DNA of 64,000 bases. Origin: Sisyra terminalis. Lineage: Eukaryota; Arthropoda; Insecta; Neuroptera; Sisyridae. The position numbers and the translations under genes were made by a program. The stretch covers positions 51,103,701 to 51,167,700 of the forward strand of contig OY292275.1 in NCBI GenBank assembly GCA_958496175.1, given 5' to 3'. Shown here one piece after another: positions 1 through 10,127 of this stretch (position 1 is the first letter of the stretch; each line of letters opens with the position of its first letter). A model generated the notes under the pieces. That model saw only the letters and a list, made by a program, of their open reading frames with translations. It did no database searches and had not been told where the DNA came from.

Positions 1-125
1 CATGATTTTTTTATATTATTATATTAATATATTAAATTATACTACATAAATTGGACCGCAATATATGCTATATATTGTATACACAGTATAACTGTTCAAA
101 GTCAGTGAAAAAATCTTATTTTGAT
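1..125 (+). repeat. Truncated arm of a dispersed inverted-repeat element
   Basis: This stretch is nearly identical to the reverse complement of about 40,930-41,050. Shared landmarks are ATTGGACCGCAATATAT, TGTATACACAGTATAA and AAAATCTTATTTTG. The window edge cuts the outer part. In the other locus the arm is one side of an element that contains a hammerhead-like motif, so this is probably a second insertion of the same family. No coding sequence is seen. Confidence 0.7.
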
Positions 126-160
126 TACAGTAGATTATTTTACTATGCAAATTTAATTTT

Positions 161-280
161 GAAATAGAGTTGATTTCAAAATGAGTATCTTGAATAGAAT
201 ACTTTTGAAATTTATCATTCTGGAATAGATGCGCTTTGAATTTAAATCCCTGGAATAGATTTATTTTGAAAGTTCTAATA
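161..280. repeat. Degenerate ~30-bp minisatellite, cluster 1
   Basis: Four diverged units start near 161, 192, 222 and 252. Each begins with a form of GGAATAGA and continues with TTTTGAA and an AT-rich tail, giving a period of about 30 bp. A second cluster of the same unit lies at 1,003-1,092. Confidence 0.6.
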
Positions 281-1002
281 ATTCTTAGATAAAAATCTTA
301 AAAAAATAAAGAATAAATAAAAATAAAAACATTTCATTGGAAGAAAAATTATAAATCATACTTTAGTTGTAATTTCTGGTTCATGATTTTACATGATTTT
401 TATGTAAAGATCAAAGATTTTTACAGGAAATAAATGATTCTTGAAGTTCTTAGCCATATCCAAAAGAATATATCATAATAGTATTTTTATTTTGACCTCC
501 GCATCCATCGAACACTGAACGAATTGGGCTTAATTTTTCAAGATTGGAGTTCTGAAGCTGATGAAAAACTGCTGACCCAAATTTTTCATTTAAACTCTTG
601 AGTTCGGAATTTTCCGCCGAATAAAATTAAAAAAAAAAAACAATATCTTTTGTAAAGGAAGAATGCCCATTTTCTATAACTACACCGAAAAGATACCAAT
701 ATAACTAACGACTATAATAAGCTGGTTAATCAAATACTTTTGGCAGTGTCATATTTTTCGGACAATCGAAGGGCATTGTTAGCAAGTCATATCTTTTCTC
801 ATTAAGAATTTCAAAAAATGCTTTCCTCGAAACTTATTAGTTCTTATTTTTTGTATTTATCTCGCTCTCTTTCTCGGTATTTGCTTCAATTTTTTGGAAG
901 ATCTTTAAGCTGAAGAAAACTTATGTTTCGATATGAAAATATTTATTTTTTAGTCTTTATAAAAATGCCCATAGTTTAATTCATTCTCTTAATAATCGTA
1001 CA
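281..1002. other. AT-rich sequence without recognised features
   Basis: I see no open frame, transposon end or RNA gene here. It separates the two minisatellite clusters and may be a decayed part of the same repeat. Confidence 0.5.
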
Positions 1003-1092
1003 GGAATAGGGTTATTTTAATTCAGAAATTGGAATAGAGGAGTTTTGATTTTTAACATCATTGGGAATACATTACTTTTGAATTGAACCCCA
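1003..1092. repeat. Degenerate ~30-bp minisatellite, cluster 2
   Basis: Three units start near 1,003, 1,031 and 1,062 with GGAATAGG, GGAATAGA and GGGAATAC. Each is followed by TTTTGA or a close variant. They match the unit of the cluster at 161-280. Confidence 0.5.
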
Positions 1093-1235
1093 AAAATAAA
1101 TACGAAATAACTTAGGAATTTATTTGATTTTGTAAACATTGAATACAGCGGTCTTGAATATAGTATTTAACAGTAGGAAATATATAAGGAAATTTATATA
1201 CCTTATATATTTAATTACCTTCGATTCTATAAGAC

Positions 1236-1312
1236 ACGACTTAAAAGCAGATAAATGAAGAAAATTAAATGACTTTAGGTTTAAAACGAAATTACTTTTC
1301 GGTTCACCTAAA
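1236..1312 (+). repeat. Solo right end of the mariner-type MITE family
   Basis: The segment matches the right end of the MITE at 29,509-30,382: CAGATAAATG, then GACTTTAGGTTTAAAA, then AAATTACTTTTCGGTTCACCTAA. No left end was found upstream, so it is a fragment. Confidence 0.6.
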
Positions 1313-3849
1313 ACTTATTTTTTTTTTCATAAAGCTAAACGTTGATACCTTAAGTATACCGTAAGAGCTTCATTAATGCCTTAGCTGATTAGGTTGGAGC
1401 CGAAGATTCTGGTTGGAACCACTAAAAATTTTTATTTATAAGTAGTCAATAGTAATTTGGTAGATGTTTTTCCATGATTTTTTACTGTTATATCTAACTT
1501 TTAAAATTTTTACACTTCGTTATACAAGAATTTATCAACTCAACTGTCAAACAAATTGTAAAATTAAACAGAAAGGTAAGAATGAGGCAAAACTACATCG
1601 TCCTTCTCGTAAAATACCTTTCGTATCAAATGTTTTACTTAATTATTTTTTTTAAATATAAATTAAAATTTTCTTAGAAAAATAATATTGTACAGTATTT
1701 TTGTGTAACCTATTGGGAACCTTCTTTTTACAGTACCTAATGATTCCATTTTTTTTTTTCAAATTTAACTTTCAAATGAGAAGGATATCTGATTAGCGTG
1801 AAGTTGGTGTATGAGTTACTGTTTTGTATTATTTTATTCTGTTCACTAAGTTTCAAAGCATAGTAATATTGCTCGCATTTTCCCATATAAAAAAATATAA
1901 TATATCAGCTTAATATAATTTATTAAATTTACGCTTGTCCCTTACTTCCTTCTTTTCATTGTCGAAATTTAATTTTTTTATCTAATTGATTCGACAAAGA
2001 ATGATTTGAAACAACTTCTCCATAAAAAAATAGTTAATTTTTTTCCTTTAATAATCTTTTGTTAACTGTAATATAAAATATCTTTTAAAAGTCTCTTTTA
2101 TTATTTATAAGTCTTTTAAATAAAGCATTCGGGAGAGAACAACTCTCCTGGGTATAGTTGATGTATAATTTTTTTCCCATTATATATATAACAAAGGTTT
2201 ATTGTGAAATATGACCAAGGAGCTATTATTACGAATAAATTTTTGGAAAGTTTACCCGTAATTGGATTGAAAAATTAATGAAGAAAAAAAATTAGAAAGA
2301 TTTAACATATGAAATTGAAAATGAAAGAAATTTAGTCAAATCTTTTCGAAAAGTTTCATAAAATTGATTTGGTTTGCAATAGATATTTTGGCAAAAATTT
2401 TTCATCTTTTGTCTTAAGCAAACAATAGCCGTATTTCTAACGAAATCTTATATTTTATCGGACTAATATTTTGAAATTCCTTTGCAACTTTTATCGAAAT
2501 ATTGAAAAATTCCGAAAGTTCTAGTGAGAGACAAAATGAAAATTGTTTAAATATAATAATATACAAAACATGAACACATACAAGAAACTGTATCAAAATT
2601 CTTTTCAAAAGGCAATTTCTGGTATAAAGGAAACTAAAAGAAAATAGAGTTTCATTCAATTTAAAACACTTAAGGGAAAAAAGTCTTTGAGAGAATTTTT
2701 TTTATTTCATTACTTTCGATCGGCGTCCAGCGCCCGGATAATTTAAAGGCAAAGGAAACTTTTCAAATATTTTATTACTTGAAAAGTCCTTTTTTTTCTC
2801 GAATATCATCAACTTGGTAATTTCAATAAAGATAACAAAGTTGGGAATAATTTTAGCTTAATTTATTCTCTCAATGTTTTTTTTCTAAGTTGCCGATATA
2901 GGAGAGCCAATCGGAATTTTAAATTCAAAGACCATTGTTATTATTTCTTCGTGTTGAATCGACAACCTGGTCAGTAATGAATTGGAGCGAAAAATTGAGG
3001 GTTTCGAGAAAATTTTATGTTTATTTTGGTACAAAATTATATTTGAGATAACATTTGTTGTGTAACCTTCGGTCAGCCAGAAAATATCAAATAGCGTAAG
3101 CAGGTGAAATGTAATTTAATGTTTATCGAAATCAAGTTTCTTAAATGAGCCTCAAATTGATCTCTTTACCGATAAATATTGGAAAGTGAAAGTAAACTCA
3201 TCGTTGTAATGGAAAATATTTAATCTTCTTGTTTGGCATTCACACAAAAGGTACTTGAACTTGTTTTATTCGACCAATCGACCAGTCGATGGGCGACTTA
3301 ATTAATTTTTCTAATTTATATAATATCGAAATGTATAACTCATTGAAATGATTTTATCTCGGGCGCCAATTCAATTCACATTTCAAGCGTCGTCGACGAG
3401 AAAATATGAAAATCTGAGTTTCATTTAATTTTCGAGACTTTTAAAATCAATGCCGGTATTTCTTCACCAAATGGCTGTAATGATTGAAATTTAAGGTAGG
3501 GTAGGTAGAGGTATTTTCGTAACCTGTAGGTTTTGAATACAAATATTTCTACCACAGGAAAATGTACAACAAATAAAAAAAAAATTTAGAAGGTTAAAAC
3601 GATACCTATCATGAAAATTTGCTAATTTCCTTGAATAATTTTTTTTTTGAAGTTATTCGTCTTTAACGGTTAATAAAATTACAAATAACTGTTGTGCCAT
3701 TTTAGGCACCACCGGAAGATGCAATGGCAGTAGATTAAAAACATTTTTTTAATTTCGTCAAATAAGTATTACTTCTTTAGTAGGTACAAAAGTACACATA
3801 CCGTTTTTTTTTCTTAAGAATGAAAAAATAAAAGATGCTCATTAAATAT
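1313..3849. other. AT-rich, apparently unique sequence
   Basis: No coding sequence, RNA gene or transposon terminus is convincing over about 2.5 kb. Short open frames near 1,464 and 2,414 have no recognisable domain and a composition expected by chance. Confidence 0.5.
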
Positions 3850-3953
3850 TATACATTAAAAATTAACATTGATAAATATTTTATTTATTTCCGAGTCACA
3901 ATTATAAATTAATGAATATTAATATATGTCCTATGACTCAATTTCTTTATTAC

Positions 3954-3986
3954 TACGCGTTTCAACAGTTCTTGTGTCATCATCAG
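3954..3986 (-). ncRNA. Hammerhead-ribozyme-like motif, Penelope family A
   Basis: On the minus strand the order is CTGATGA, one extra T, stem II GACA/TGTT around a 7-nt loop, then GAAACGCGTA. ACGCGT is self-complementary, so stem III could form between two copies, as proposed for short-stem hammerheads of Penelope-like elements. It lies just 3' of the GIY-YIG reading frame, where such elements carry their ribozyme. Catalytic activity is not shown; the base between A9 and stem II departs from the canonical core. Confidence 0.6.
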
Positions 3987-4012
3987 GTAATGATTATTTT
4001 GTCAGTTGTAAA

Positions 4013-4385
4013 CAAATTTCATATAGTTTGTTTGCCTTATATAATTTGTCGTTAAGAATATTATTTGGATATAGTTTGTGTGCTTTGAATATTTCATATT
4101 CTTCTAGAATGTTCATATGTGATCCTTTTTTGCATATATGTAGTGGCTTAAAATTTGTTTCGAAATTTAAGCATTGATGATTTTCGTCATAAAGGTGTTT
4201 TGTAAAATTTGAAGTTGTTGTTGAAGTTGGTTTCTTGTGTGTATATTCCTTATATCTTGTTCCGAAAGATTTACAGTTTGGCCAATGTAGAACTTTTCAC
4301 AGGAACCACATTTAATTTGATATATTCTGGTTTTATTTTTCGTTGTAATTCGGTGATACTCCAAAGGTTTAAGAATTTTCATCAT
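4013..4385 (-). pseudogene. GIY-YIG endonuclease remnant of Penelope-like element
   Basis: The translation from 4,385 contains IYQIKCGSCEKFYIGQT at residues 21-37. This is the GIY-YIG signature with the paired cysteines seen in Penelope nucleases. The domain nicks target DNA and primes reverse transcription. Upstream, in a shifted frame, AFSTNN matches the usual lead-in to this domain. Downstream, after a stop at 4,167 and a frameshift, a further tail can be read (NILEEYEIFKAHKLYPNN) down to about 4,013, typical of the C-terminal extension of Penelope proteins. The arginine and glutamate expected later in the nuclease fold cannot be placed with certainty, and the frame is broken, so it is inactive. 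Confidence 0.8.
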
Positions 4386-4502
4386 GTTGTTTGTTGAAAA
4401 TGCGATATTGAAGTTATTTTTCCTTCAAAAGTTGCCGATTGTAAAACTAAATATATTATTGAAGTTTGATTTAATATATTTTTTGTTTTCTTTAAAGAAC
4501 AA

Positions 4503-5216
4503 GGGATTATTTGACTTTTTACTTTTATTTTTTTTCTCAGAAACAAATAAATGAAAAGATTTAAGATCAAATTATTCTGACGTAAAATTTAACGCTTTAC
4601 AAAAAAGGTCTCTTACGAATTTTCGGTTAAATCACTTCATTATAAGTTATTCAACATTTAACTTGTGCCTAATATATCTTGCAATATTTTCAATTTTTTG
4701 CTCATTTTTACTTTTTTTAACTATAAAATCATGGAAAGAGAAGATAAAAATTATTATCATTAGAGCGCCAGTGATTATTTGTGTTAATTTTATGGCTTGA
4801 ACTAAAAGTTAAACAAAAAAAATCATATTTTGATAATTAAAACAGGTGACATAAGATCTGAATTCCTTATAGTCGTGAAATTCAATTTATCCAGGATAAA
4901 TTTTCATACTTTAATCAATATTTTGTACCTACGAAGTGAATTTCATACTAATTAATGACACTATCGACAAAAGTTCAATTAAAATTCGAATTTTTACCAT
5001 TTCACCGGACGCCATCTATGAGAAATTTCTTAGAACTTGTAGTCAACATAGACGCAAATTAAATGTTGAATTACTTTTAATGGAGTGATTTAATCGAAAA
5101 TTCGTAAGAGATCTTTTTTGTAGAGCGTTAAATTTTACGTCAGAATAGTTTAATCTTAAATCTTTTCATCCATTTGTTCCTAAAAAAAAAATAAAAGTAA
5201 AAAGTCAAATAATCCC
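4503..5216. repeat. Fold-back element inside the Penelope remnant
   Basis: Two inverted arms of about 165 bp (4,503-4,667 and 5,055-5,216) flank a ~390-bp loop. The arms begin GGGATTATTTGACTTTTTAC and share GACGTAAAATTTAACGC and ATTTTCGGTTAAATCACT (with small differences). The fold-back splits the Penelope reading frame between the IYRKP block after the RT and the GIY-YIG domain, so it inserted later or arose by local inverted duplication. I could not define a clean target duplication. Confidence 0.7.
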
Positions 5217-5319
5217 ATGTTATTTAAATGGTAAAAGTAACATGATTCCGGCACGGTTTAATCAAGGAATTAAGAGCTTGATTGTATTGGATAATTTTTT
5301 TAAAAAAATCAATTTGGGA

Positions 5320-5660
5320 AATAACGGACACCCTAATGATTATGTTCGTTGTCATTGGTTTTCTGTATATATTGTATGATAACTTTTCATTTTCATTGGT
5401 GATCTTTGTGTCTTAAAAGTTGATTTTTCCATTTAGATCGTGTTCTGAAATGAATTTTATTTTCTGGTTAATTTTGTTCAGATCAGATACCATATTGTCA
5501 ATTTGTCGGGTAGTTCCATTAAATAATATAAATGTATCGTCTACATATCTTCCATAATATATTATTTTATTTTTGTAGGTATTTAATTTTAATTTTAATT
5601 TATTACCAGGACGTAATACATACATATTTACATACAAAATTTTATATATAGATATGCATC
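5320..5660 (-). pseudogene. Penelope reverse transcriptase, YVDD block
   Basis: The minus strand reads IIYYGRYVDDTFILFNGT, followed by a helix (QIDNMVSDLNKI) and KFISEHDLNGKINF. After a stop it continues with KITNENEKLSYNIYRKP. YVDD holds the two catalytic aspartates (codons at 5,536-5,541), and the INF...IYRKP block is the RT motif D/E region of Penelope-like elements. The polymerase copies element RNA at the nicked target. The stop after INF and the interruptions on both sides show that it is dead. The block belongs with the KEGLAMGSP block at 6,097-6,261. Confidence 0.85.
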
Positions 5661-5858
5661 TATAAAGATGAAGCAAATCATCTGGGCATAGGCCCGGTAT
5701 AATAGGTTCATTACGAAATACATTTAGTAGACGCTGATCCTAACAGAGCTAACATTTTTACAACACTCGTTACAAATGAAATAAATCAAAATAAATATAA
5801 TTAGACAATCAAAATAAAATAAAAATAAAATCACCGTACAATTCGTGTCAATATTGAA

Positions 5859-6098
5859 CTATTTTTTTTTAAATTTATTTGGTACAACAGTCATCAGCCA
5901 CCCTTTCAATTTCTTTCTTATTATTTTGTTCATATAAGAAAGATTTTTTAAATGTTCGGGTAATTTGTTAAAGTGTTTGATCGCAACAACGGTCGAATTT
6001 TTAAATCCTATCTCTTTGTATACTTTAGGTAATACCAGGCTTTTATTTCTGGTAATTTCAGTATAGTTTTTATATGCATTTTTTCCAATTCTTCATTA
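5859..6098 (-). pseudogene. C-terminal fragment of a non-LTR LINE, nested
   Basis: The minus-strand frame from 6,047 reads SLVLPKVYKEIGFKNST, then AIKHFNKLPEHLKNL, then IIRKKLKGWLM, and stops at 5,859. The pattern of a short aromatic F-N-x-L-P motif followed by a basic K-K-L-K helix is the usual C-terminus of Jockey/CR1-type LINE ORF2 proteins. A short lead-in peptide is seen in another frame up to 6,098. Its position between the Penelope RT motif GLAMGSPLS and the YGRYVDD block shows that it inserted into the Penelope element and brought 3'-UTR sequence down to about 5,700. Clade assignment is tentative. Confidence 0.55.
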
Positions 6099-6261
6099 TA
6101 TATTTATTTTCAAAGTGGTTCATATAAATGTCGGCTAGTAGTCCTGATAAAGGGGAACCCATGGCCAAGCCTTCCTTTTGGTGATAAAATTTTTGATTAA
6201 AAGTGAAATAGTTTTGTTGTAAGATGGTGGTTAACAAGTTCATTATGTCGTTGCTTACCAT
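6097..6261 (-). pseudogene. Penelope reverse transcriptase, KEGLAMGSPLS block
   Basis: The minus-strand peptide begins near 6,261 and contains NYFTFNQKFYHQ, KEGLAMGSPLSGLL and ADIYMNHFENKYI. This is RT motif B of Penelope-like elements, which positions template and primer. The frame leaves the element at about 6,097, where the LINE fragment starts; the YVDD block resumes at about 5,620. Upstream of 6,265 the RT N-terminal part is absent, giving the 5' truncation expected of incomplete reverse transcription. Confidence 0.85.
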
Positions 6262-6265
6262 ATAA

Positions 6266-8045
6266 TTATATATTTTTTACGTCATAAGATTATATTCCAC
6301 AATTTATTATTAATTAATAATTATCAATTATTCATTAAATTAATAATTAAACCTACTAAAGCTCCCAGTGGAAAAAAAAACAGTAGAATAAAACTAATTA
6401 AAATTTCATTTGATAAAAGGTTTCTGCAAAACTTTATCTTGTAAAAAATTATACATTCTGCAAATAAATTCAAACTTTTTCCGAACCAAAATCCCAATAA
6501 AATATTAATTTCAATCTTTAACACCATTTCGCAATTAACATGAAACTTTTCGAGAAAAAAAATCCAGTTCAATTGCATTTAATATCTGATTGAAACGATT
6601 CGATTCACCTCGTTTCGACAATTAAAGAAACGCGAACTTAAAGCGTGACAAAAAAAAAATATAACATAAAACTTTCATGCTCGGAAATAATTCCCTCGGA
6701 TTTTATCAGTGTCAAATCGAGCATGGACCGTGGAGGTTGAGGATTTTATTGAAAATAAAATATTAAAATAATATTTGGCGTTCGTGCTAGCGATGTGTGT
6801 TATGCGGATTTTATATGAAAAGACGACATCACACCTCATTTGGCTTTCGATTTAAAAACGCAAAAGCTTTCCGAACAAAAACTCGCTTTTAATACAGCTT
6901 GAATCCTTCGAGGATTGAGCCGATTAAACTTGACATCGGACGATAAAAATACGGATTAATTCAACACATCCGATTCGGTTTAATTGAACTTGAAAACTAG
7001 AATATTTTATTTTAAATTTAAATATTTATATAATAGATCACTTCAATCAGTTCACCTACTTTAATTATCTGATTAAAAAAAAAAAACTTTTTCATTCATT
7101 GAACAACGAACGGATATTCAAACTGGTCGCTTATTGTATTTTTTCATGTTGTTTTTTCGATGCATTGTTCTATGAGAAAAATTTATTTAAAAAAAAAACA
7201 CTGCCAGTTACCGTTAATTTAAATTATTTAATTATTTATTTTTTCGTGTCTCAATTAACATTTACGTATAATTATAAGTTTAATATCATTTAATTTTTTT
7301 AGTCTGGTTCGTGTATATTTACACTCATGACTAAGTTCTTTGACTTACAAAATAAATAAAGTAGAAATCTTATATTAATTGTTATGAGAAAATTAAATCT
7401 TGTATATAACTAATATAATTTTATTTTTTTTGGGAAATCGGTAGCTTGAAATCAAGAGTTTAGTTATAATAATTGGTATTACTTCTCGGTTGCAAGTGAT
7501 GAACTTTATGCAATAGATTAATTTTATGGATCATCTCCTTAACGAAAAAAAAATATTAATAATATCCCCATTTCCATAATAATTGTGATTTAGTAATTTT
7601 ATCATTTCCTTAATGTACACCAACAATCTTTCTTATCCCCTCAGTTGGAAACGATACCACTCTCGTTGGGAAACATTGGTTGATATAGTAAATATTTTGG
7701 GTTTTATGTACATTTAAAAGTATAAAGCAATATTTCACAACTTAAAAAAAAAAAGAAGAAATTCAATACAAGTTACCATTTTGGAATTGGGTTTGTGTTT
7801 ATCTAAAATTTTCATACTCTTATACTCTTATAATCAGGATTGAAAAAAACCTTATACAAGGTAGTTTTGGCGTCGGTTTCATTTCTGGAATCACTTATTG
7901 TTTTAATTGTAGCTCGACAATATAAATTTTTATGACTTTGGAACTAATTTTCGCTCTTAAGTTGATAACAACCAAAATCAATTTCCAGTGAATATGGTAC
8001 GCTGAAGATAATTAAATGGATGAACTTAAAAAGAGAAACTAAATA
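6266..8045. other. AT-rich, apparently unique sequence
   Basis: No gene or transposon is recognised. The part at 6,590-6,990 is less AT-rich and more complex than its surroundings, but has no coding signal. Confidence 0.5.
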
Positions 8046-8404
8046 TTTGGTGTAGGCACCGTAAAATTTTGCTACTTTTGATTTTAAATCAATAATATAA
8101 TCAGTCTCAATAGTATAATAGCTCAGTTTTTGCATCTAGTATGCAAATTTGCAATGCCATTAGTAAATATCTATTGAATACTAAGGAAAGTATCAAAACA
8201 TTAATATTGAAGATCACTTAGAATTTCAATTTTTTTATCACTTAGTAATTTTTGTAACTATAGAAATAAATAAACATTGTTGGTATTGTTGGTATTATAA
8301 ATAATCATTGTTAGTTATTCTTATCCATGATTTTATTATGCATTAATGATTCTTATTTTCTGGATACTTTTGAATATTTGATGTTTTTATTAATTTTTTT
8401 GTAT

Positions 8405-8434
8405 TACGTTTCGTCACTTTCGCAGCTTCTTCAG
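8405..8434 (-). ncRNA. Hammerhead-like motif, family B, left arm
   Basis: The minus strand reads CTGAAGA, extra A, GCTGC, loop GAAA, GTGAC, then GAAACGTA. Stem II has one C-A mismatch compared with the right-arm copy (GTGGC). Core position 7 is A, which the hammerhead consensus tolerates. Confidence 0.5.
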
Positions 8435-8451
8435 ATACTTTACTATTACAG

Positions 8452-8481
8452 CTGAAGAAGCTGCGAAAGTGGCGAAACGTT
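8452..8481 (+). ncRNA. Hammerhead-like motif, family B, right arm
   Basis: The plus strand reads CTGAAGA, extra A, stem II GCTGC/GTGGC closed by a GAAA tetraloop, then GAAACGTT. ACGT is self-complementary, giving a possible intermolecular stem III, with U as the nucleotide before the predicted cleavage site. It faces away from the left-arm motif. Confidence 0.55.
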
Positions 8482-9199
8482 GTACAAAAAATTTAATAAA
8501 AACATCAAATATTCAAAAGTATCAGAAAATAAGAATCATTAATGCATATAGAAATAAATAAAAGTCCGATGAAATAACTTTAGATGATTATAGTTGGTAC
8601 GGCGATATCACCTCTTCCCTTAATTTATTATGTCTTTCCAGGGTTTTTCATCTGCACAGGAGTTTTGTATTAATGTGTTGCAGCATAGAATTTCCTTTGT
8701 TAATAGTTCTTGTTCTGGGGCACTTCTTGGGTGTTTGGTTGGTCGACCAAGATTAATAAGGATTATTTGATAATTTTCTGGCATACATTTGGCGCCATTT
8801 AATCCCTTAACTTCATATTGATTAAATTTAATGCCATTATTCATTGGTACCAGTTAGAAAAATGAAAATTATCGAATTTGAACCTAAAAAAACTTATTTG
8901 GCATTAATGAACATTTAATGCACTTAGATAAACATTGAAAATGTTTTAGCTAACAACTTTGCATTGCTATTCAGTGATATTCGAAGAGCATGCAAACCGA
9001 ATTTGTATTCCTTCGGGTTTTTGGTCTTACTATTTCAATGTAGCTTTGGGAATAAAAAATATTGTGTAATTTTTTATAATTATTAAGTCACTCTAATCAT
9101 AAAATGTCTTTAGTACAAATTTGAAATAACTTATAACCAGATAAATGGTAATTGAATAGCTAAAGGTTTAAAAACTAACTTACTTTCGGTAACATCTAA

Positions 9200-9713
9200 T
9201 AGTTATTATACATCTAGCATACATTGAGGCTAGAATTTCCTTCGATTTCCCAACTCTTTTTATAAAATAATAGGAACAATTTTCATAATTATGTCACTAC
9301 AATGAATGTAAAATTTCATGGTATTATCAATGCTTACCACAAAGTTTAATTTTTCTTAATTTTCTTCTCAAGTTTTCAAAAATAAAAAGTTATAATTATA
9401 ATTAAATTCGTGTTGACTTTATCTTAGATTACCTAAGAAAAACTAAGGAAGTTACCCAATATAAATAAAGTTCAATATAACAATATAAACATTCAATTTA
9501 TTATGAAGAAAATCAACGGCAGATCTTACCCCAAAAAACTTTGGGAAATCGTTGAACCATGTGAAGTTAAATTCCATAGAACGATCGCAATTGAACGATT
9601 TATGTAATGAATTCATTGAATTTTTGAAGTTTTTTTTTTCTCTATGCATTCGATTATACAGCCACTATGGTTCAAAGATGTGGGACTCTGTTCAAATGAA
9701 TATTTTCAAATAA
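9200..9713. other. AT-rich sequence without recognised features
   Basis: No element terminus or coding signal was seen between the MITE and the next hairpin. Confidence 0.5.
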
Positions 9714-9794
9714 AACAATATTTAGTTTTATTTATTTTTAGTAGGATAGTGGACATGAAAGGATGTAGATCCATGTACTAATTATTAATTTAGC

Positions 9795-9828
9795 GACACG
9801 TTTCGGTCTTTTATTAGACCTCCATCAG
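9795..9828 (-). ncRNA. Hammerhead-like motif, family C, left arm (mutated core)
   Basis: The minus strand reads CTGATGG (A9 changed to G), then AGGTCTAATAAAAGACC and GAAACGTGTC. Stem II is intact, but the invariant A9 is lost, so cleavage is unlikely. Confidence 0.5.
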
Positions 9829-9983
9829 GCTTCTTAATATGAAGTACACAATATACATCACAATAAAATCGAAATGTTTTTTTCTTTATCGCACACATAC
9901 AGAAGAAAAACGAAAGAGAAAAGAAAGAGAAAAAAATGTTCGATGTTATTGTGATGTATATTGTGTACTTCATATTAAGAAGC

Positions 9984-10017
9984 CTGATGAAGGTCTAATA
10001 AAAGACCGAAACGTGTC
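9984..10017 (+). ncRNA. Hammerhead-like motif, family C, right arm
   Basis: The plus strand reads CTGATGA, extra A, perfect stem II GGTCT/AGACC around AATAAA, then GAAACGTGTC. ACGTGT can pair with itself through G-U wobbles, with C at the predicted cleavage site. This is the best-preserved copy in the family. Confidence 0.6.
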
Positions 10018-10127
10018 GCTAAATTAATAATTAGTACATGGATCTACATCCTTTCATGTCCACTATCCTACTAAAAATAAATAAAATTATGTAAATTATG
10101 GACACAACCAATCTAACAATATTTAGT

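Larger units (their letters stand above)
3850..6265 (-). mobile_element. Decayed 5'-truncated Penelope-like retroelement
   Basis: Reading on the minus strand, the element shows reverse transcriptase blocks (6,097-6,261 and 5,320-5,660), a GIY-YIG endonuclease (4,167-4,385), a C-terminal tail running to about 4,013, and a 3' end with a hammerhead-like motif (3,954-3,986). The tail contains CGGAAATAAATAAAAT near 3,870-3,890. This order (RT, then GIY-YIG, then ribozyme-bearing terminal repeat) is characteristic of Penelope-like elements. The frame is broken by stops and frameshifts. Two insertions interrupt it: a LINE fragment (about 5,700-6,098) and a fold-back (4,503-5,216). The 5' end, including the N-terminal part of the RT, is missing. 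The same 3' end recurs in the palindrome at 16,156-16,468. Confidence 0.85.
8275..8546. mobile_element. Hairpin element with two hammerhead-like motifs, family B
   Basis: The insert is bounded by the 16-bp direct repeat TATAGAAATAAATAAA at 8,259-8,274 and 8,547-8,562. The related MITE at 29.5 kb has the pre-insertion sequence at the same place, so this is a real insertion with a target duplication. From about 8,338 to 8,546 it is a near-perfect palindrome with arms of roughly 100 bp, centred on the spacer TACTTTACTATTACAG. Each arm carries a hammerhead-like motif, on opposite strands. The left 60 bp (8,275-8,337) are not part of the palindrome. No protein is encoded. Penelope-like machinery is the likely mover, by inference from the ribozyme-like motif and the variable-length target duplication. 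Confidence 0.75.
8046..9199. mobile_element. Mariner-type MITE, copy 1 (interrupted)
   Basis: The copy aligns along its length with the element at 29,509-30,382. It has degenerate termini (TTTGGTGTAGGCACCG at the left; CTTTCGGTAACATCTAA at the right) flanked by TA on both sides. It is interrupted by a 272-bp hairpin at 8,275-8,546. Without this insert and its duplicated target its length is about 866 bp, close to the 874 bp of the other copy. The internal sequence encodes no recognisable transposase. Confidence 0.8.
9727..10114. mobile_element. Hairpin element with two hammerhead-like motifs, family C
   Basis: A 388-bp unit is flanked by the 13-bp direct repeat AACAATATTTAGT at 9,714-9,726 and 10,115-10,127. 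Its arms (about 9,727-9,886 and 9,936-10,085) are inverted copies that share TAGGATAGTGGACATGAAAG, CGACACGTTTCGGTC and GAAGTACACAATATACATC. A ~50-bp purine-rich spacer separates them. The outermost right segment (about 10,086-10,114) is unpaired. The arms encode nothing recognisable; the symmetrical open frames on the two strands are a by-product of the palindrome. A related arm pair, without the ribozyme core, is at 41,601-41,740. Confidence 0.75.

Noticed and set aside
9785..10027. Symmetrical open frames encoding MKYTIYITI on both strands
   Set aside because: They are mirror images caused by the family C palindrome, not a gene.
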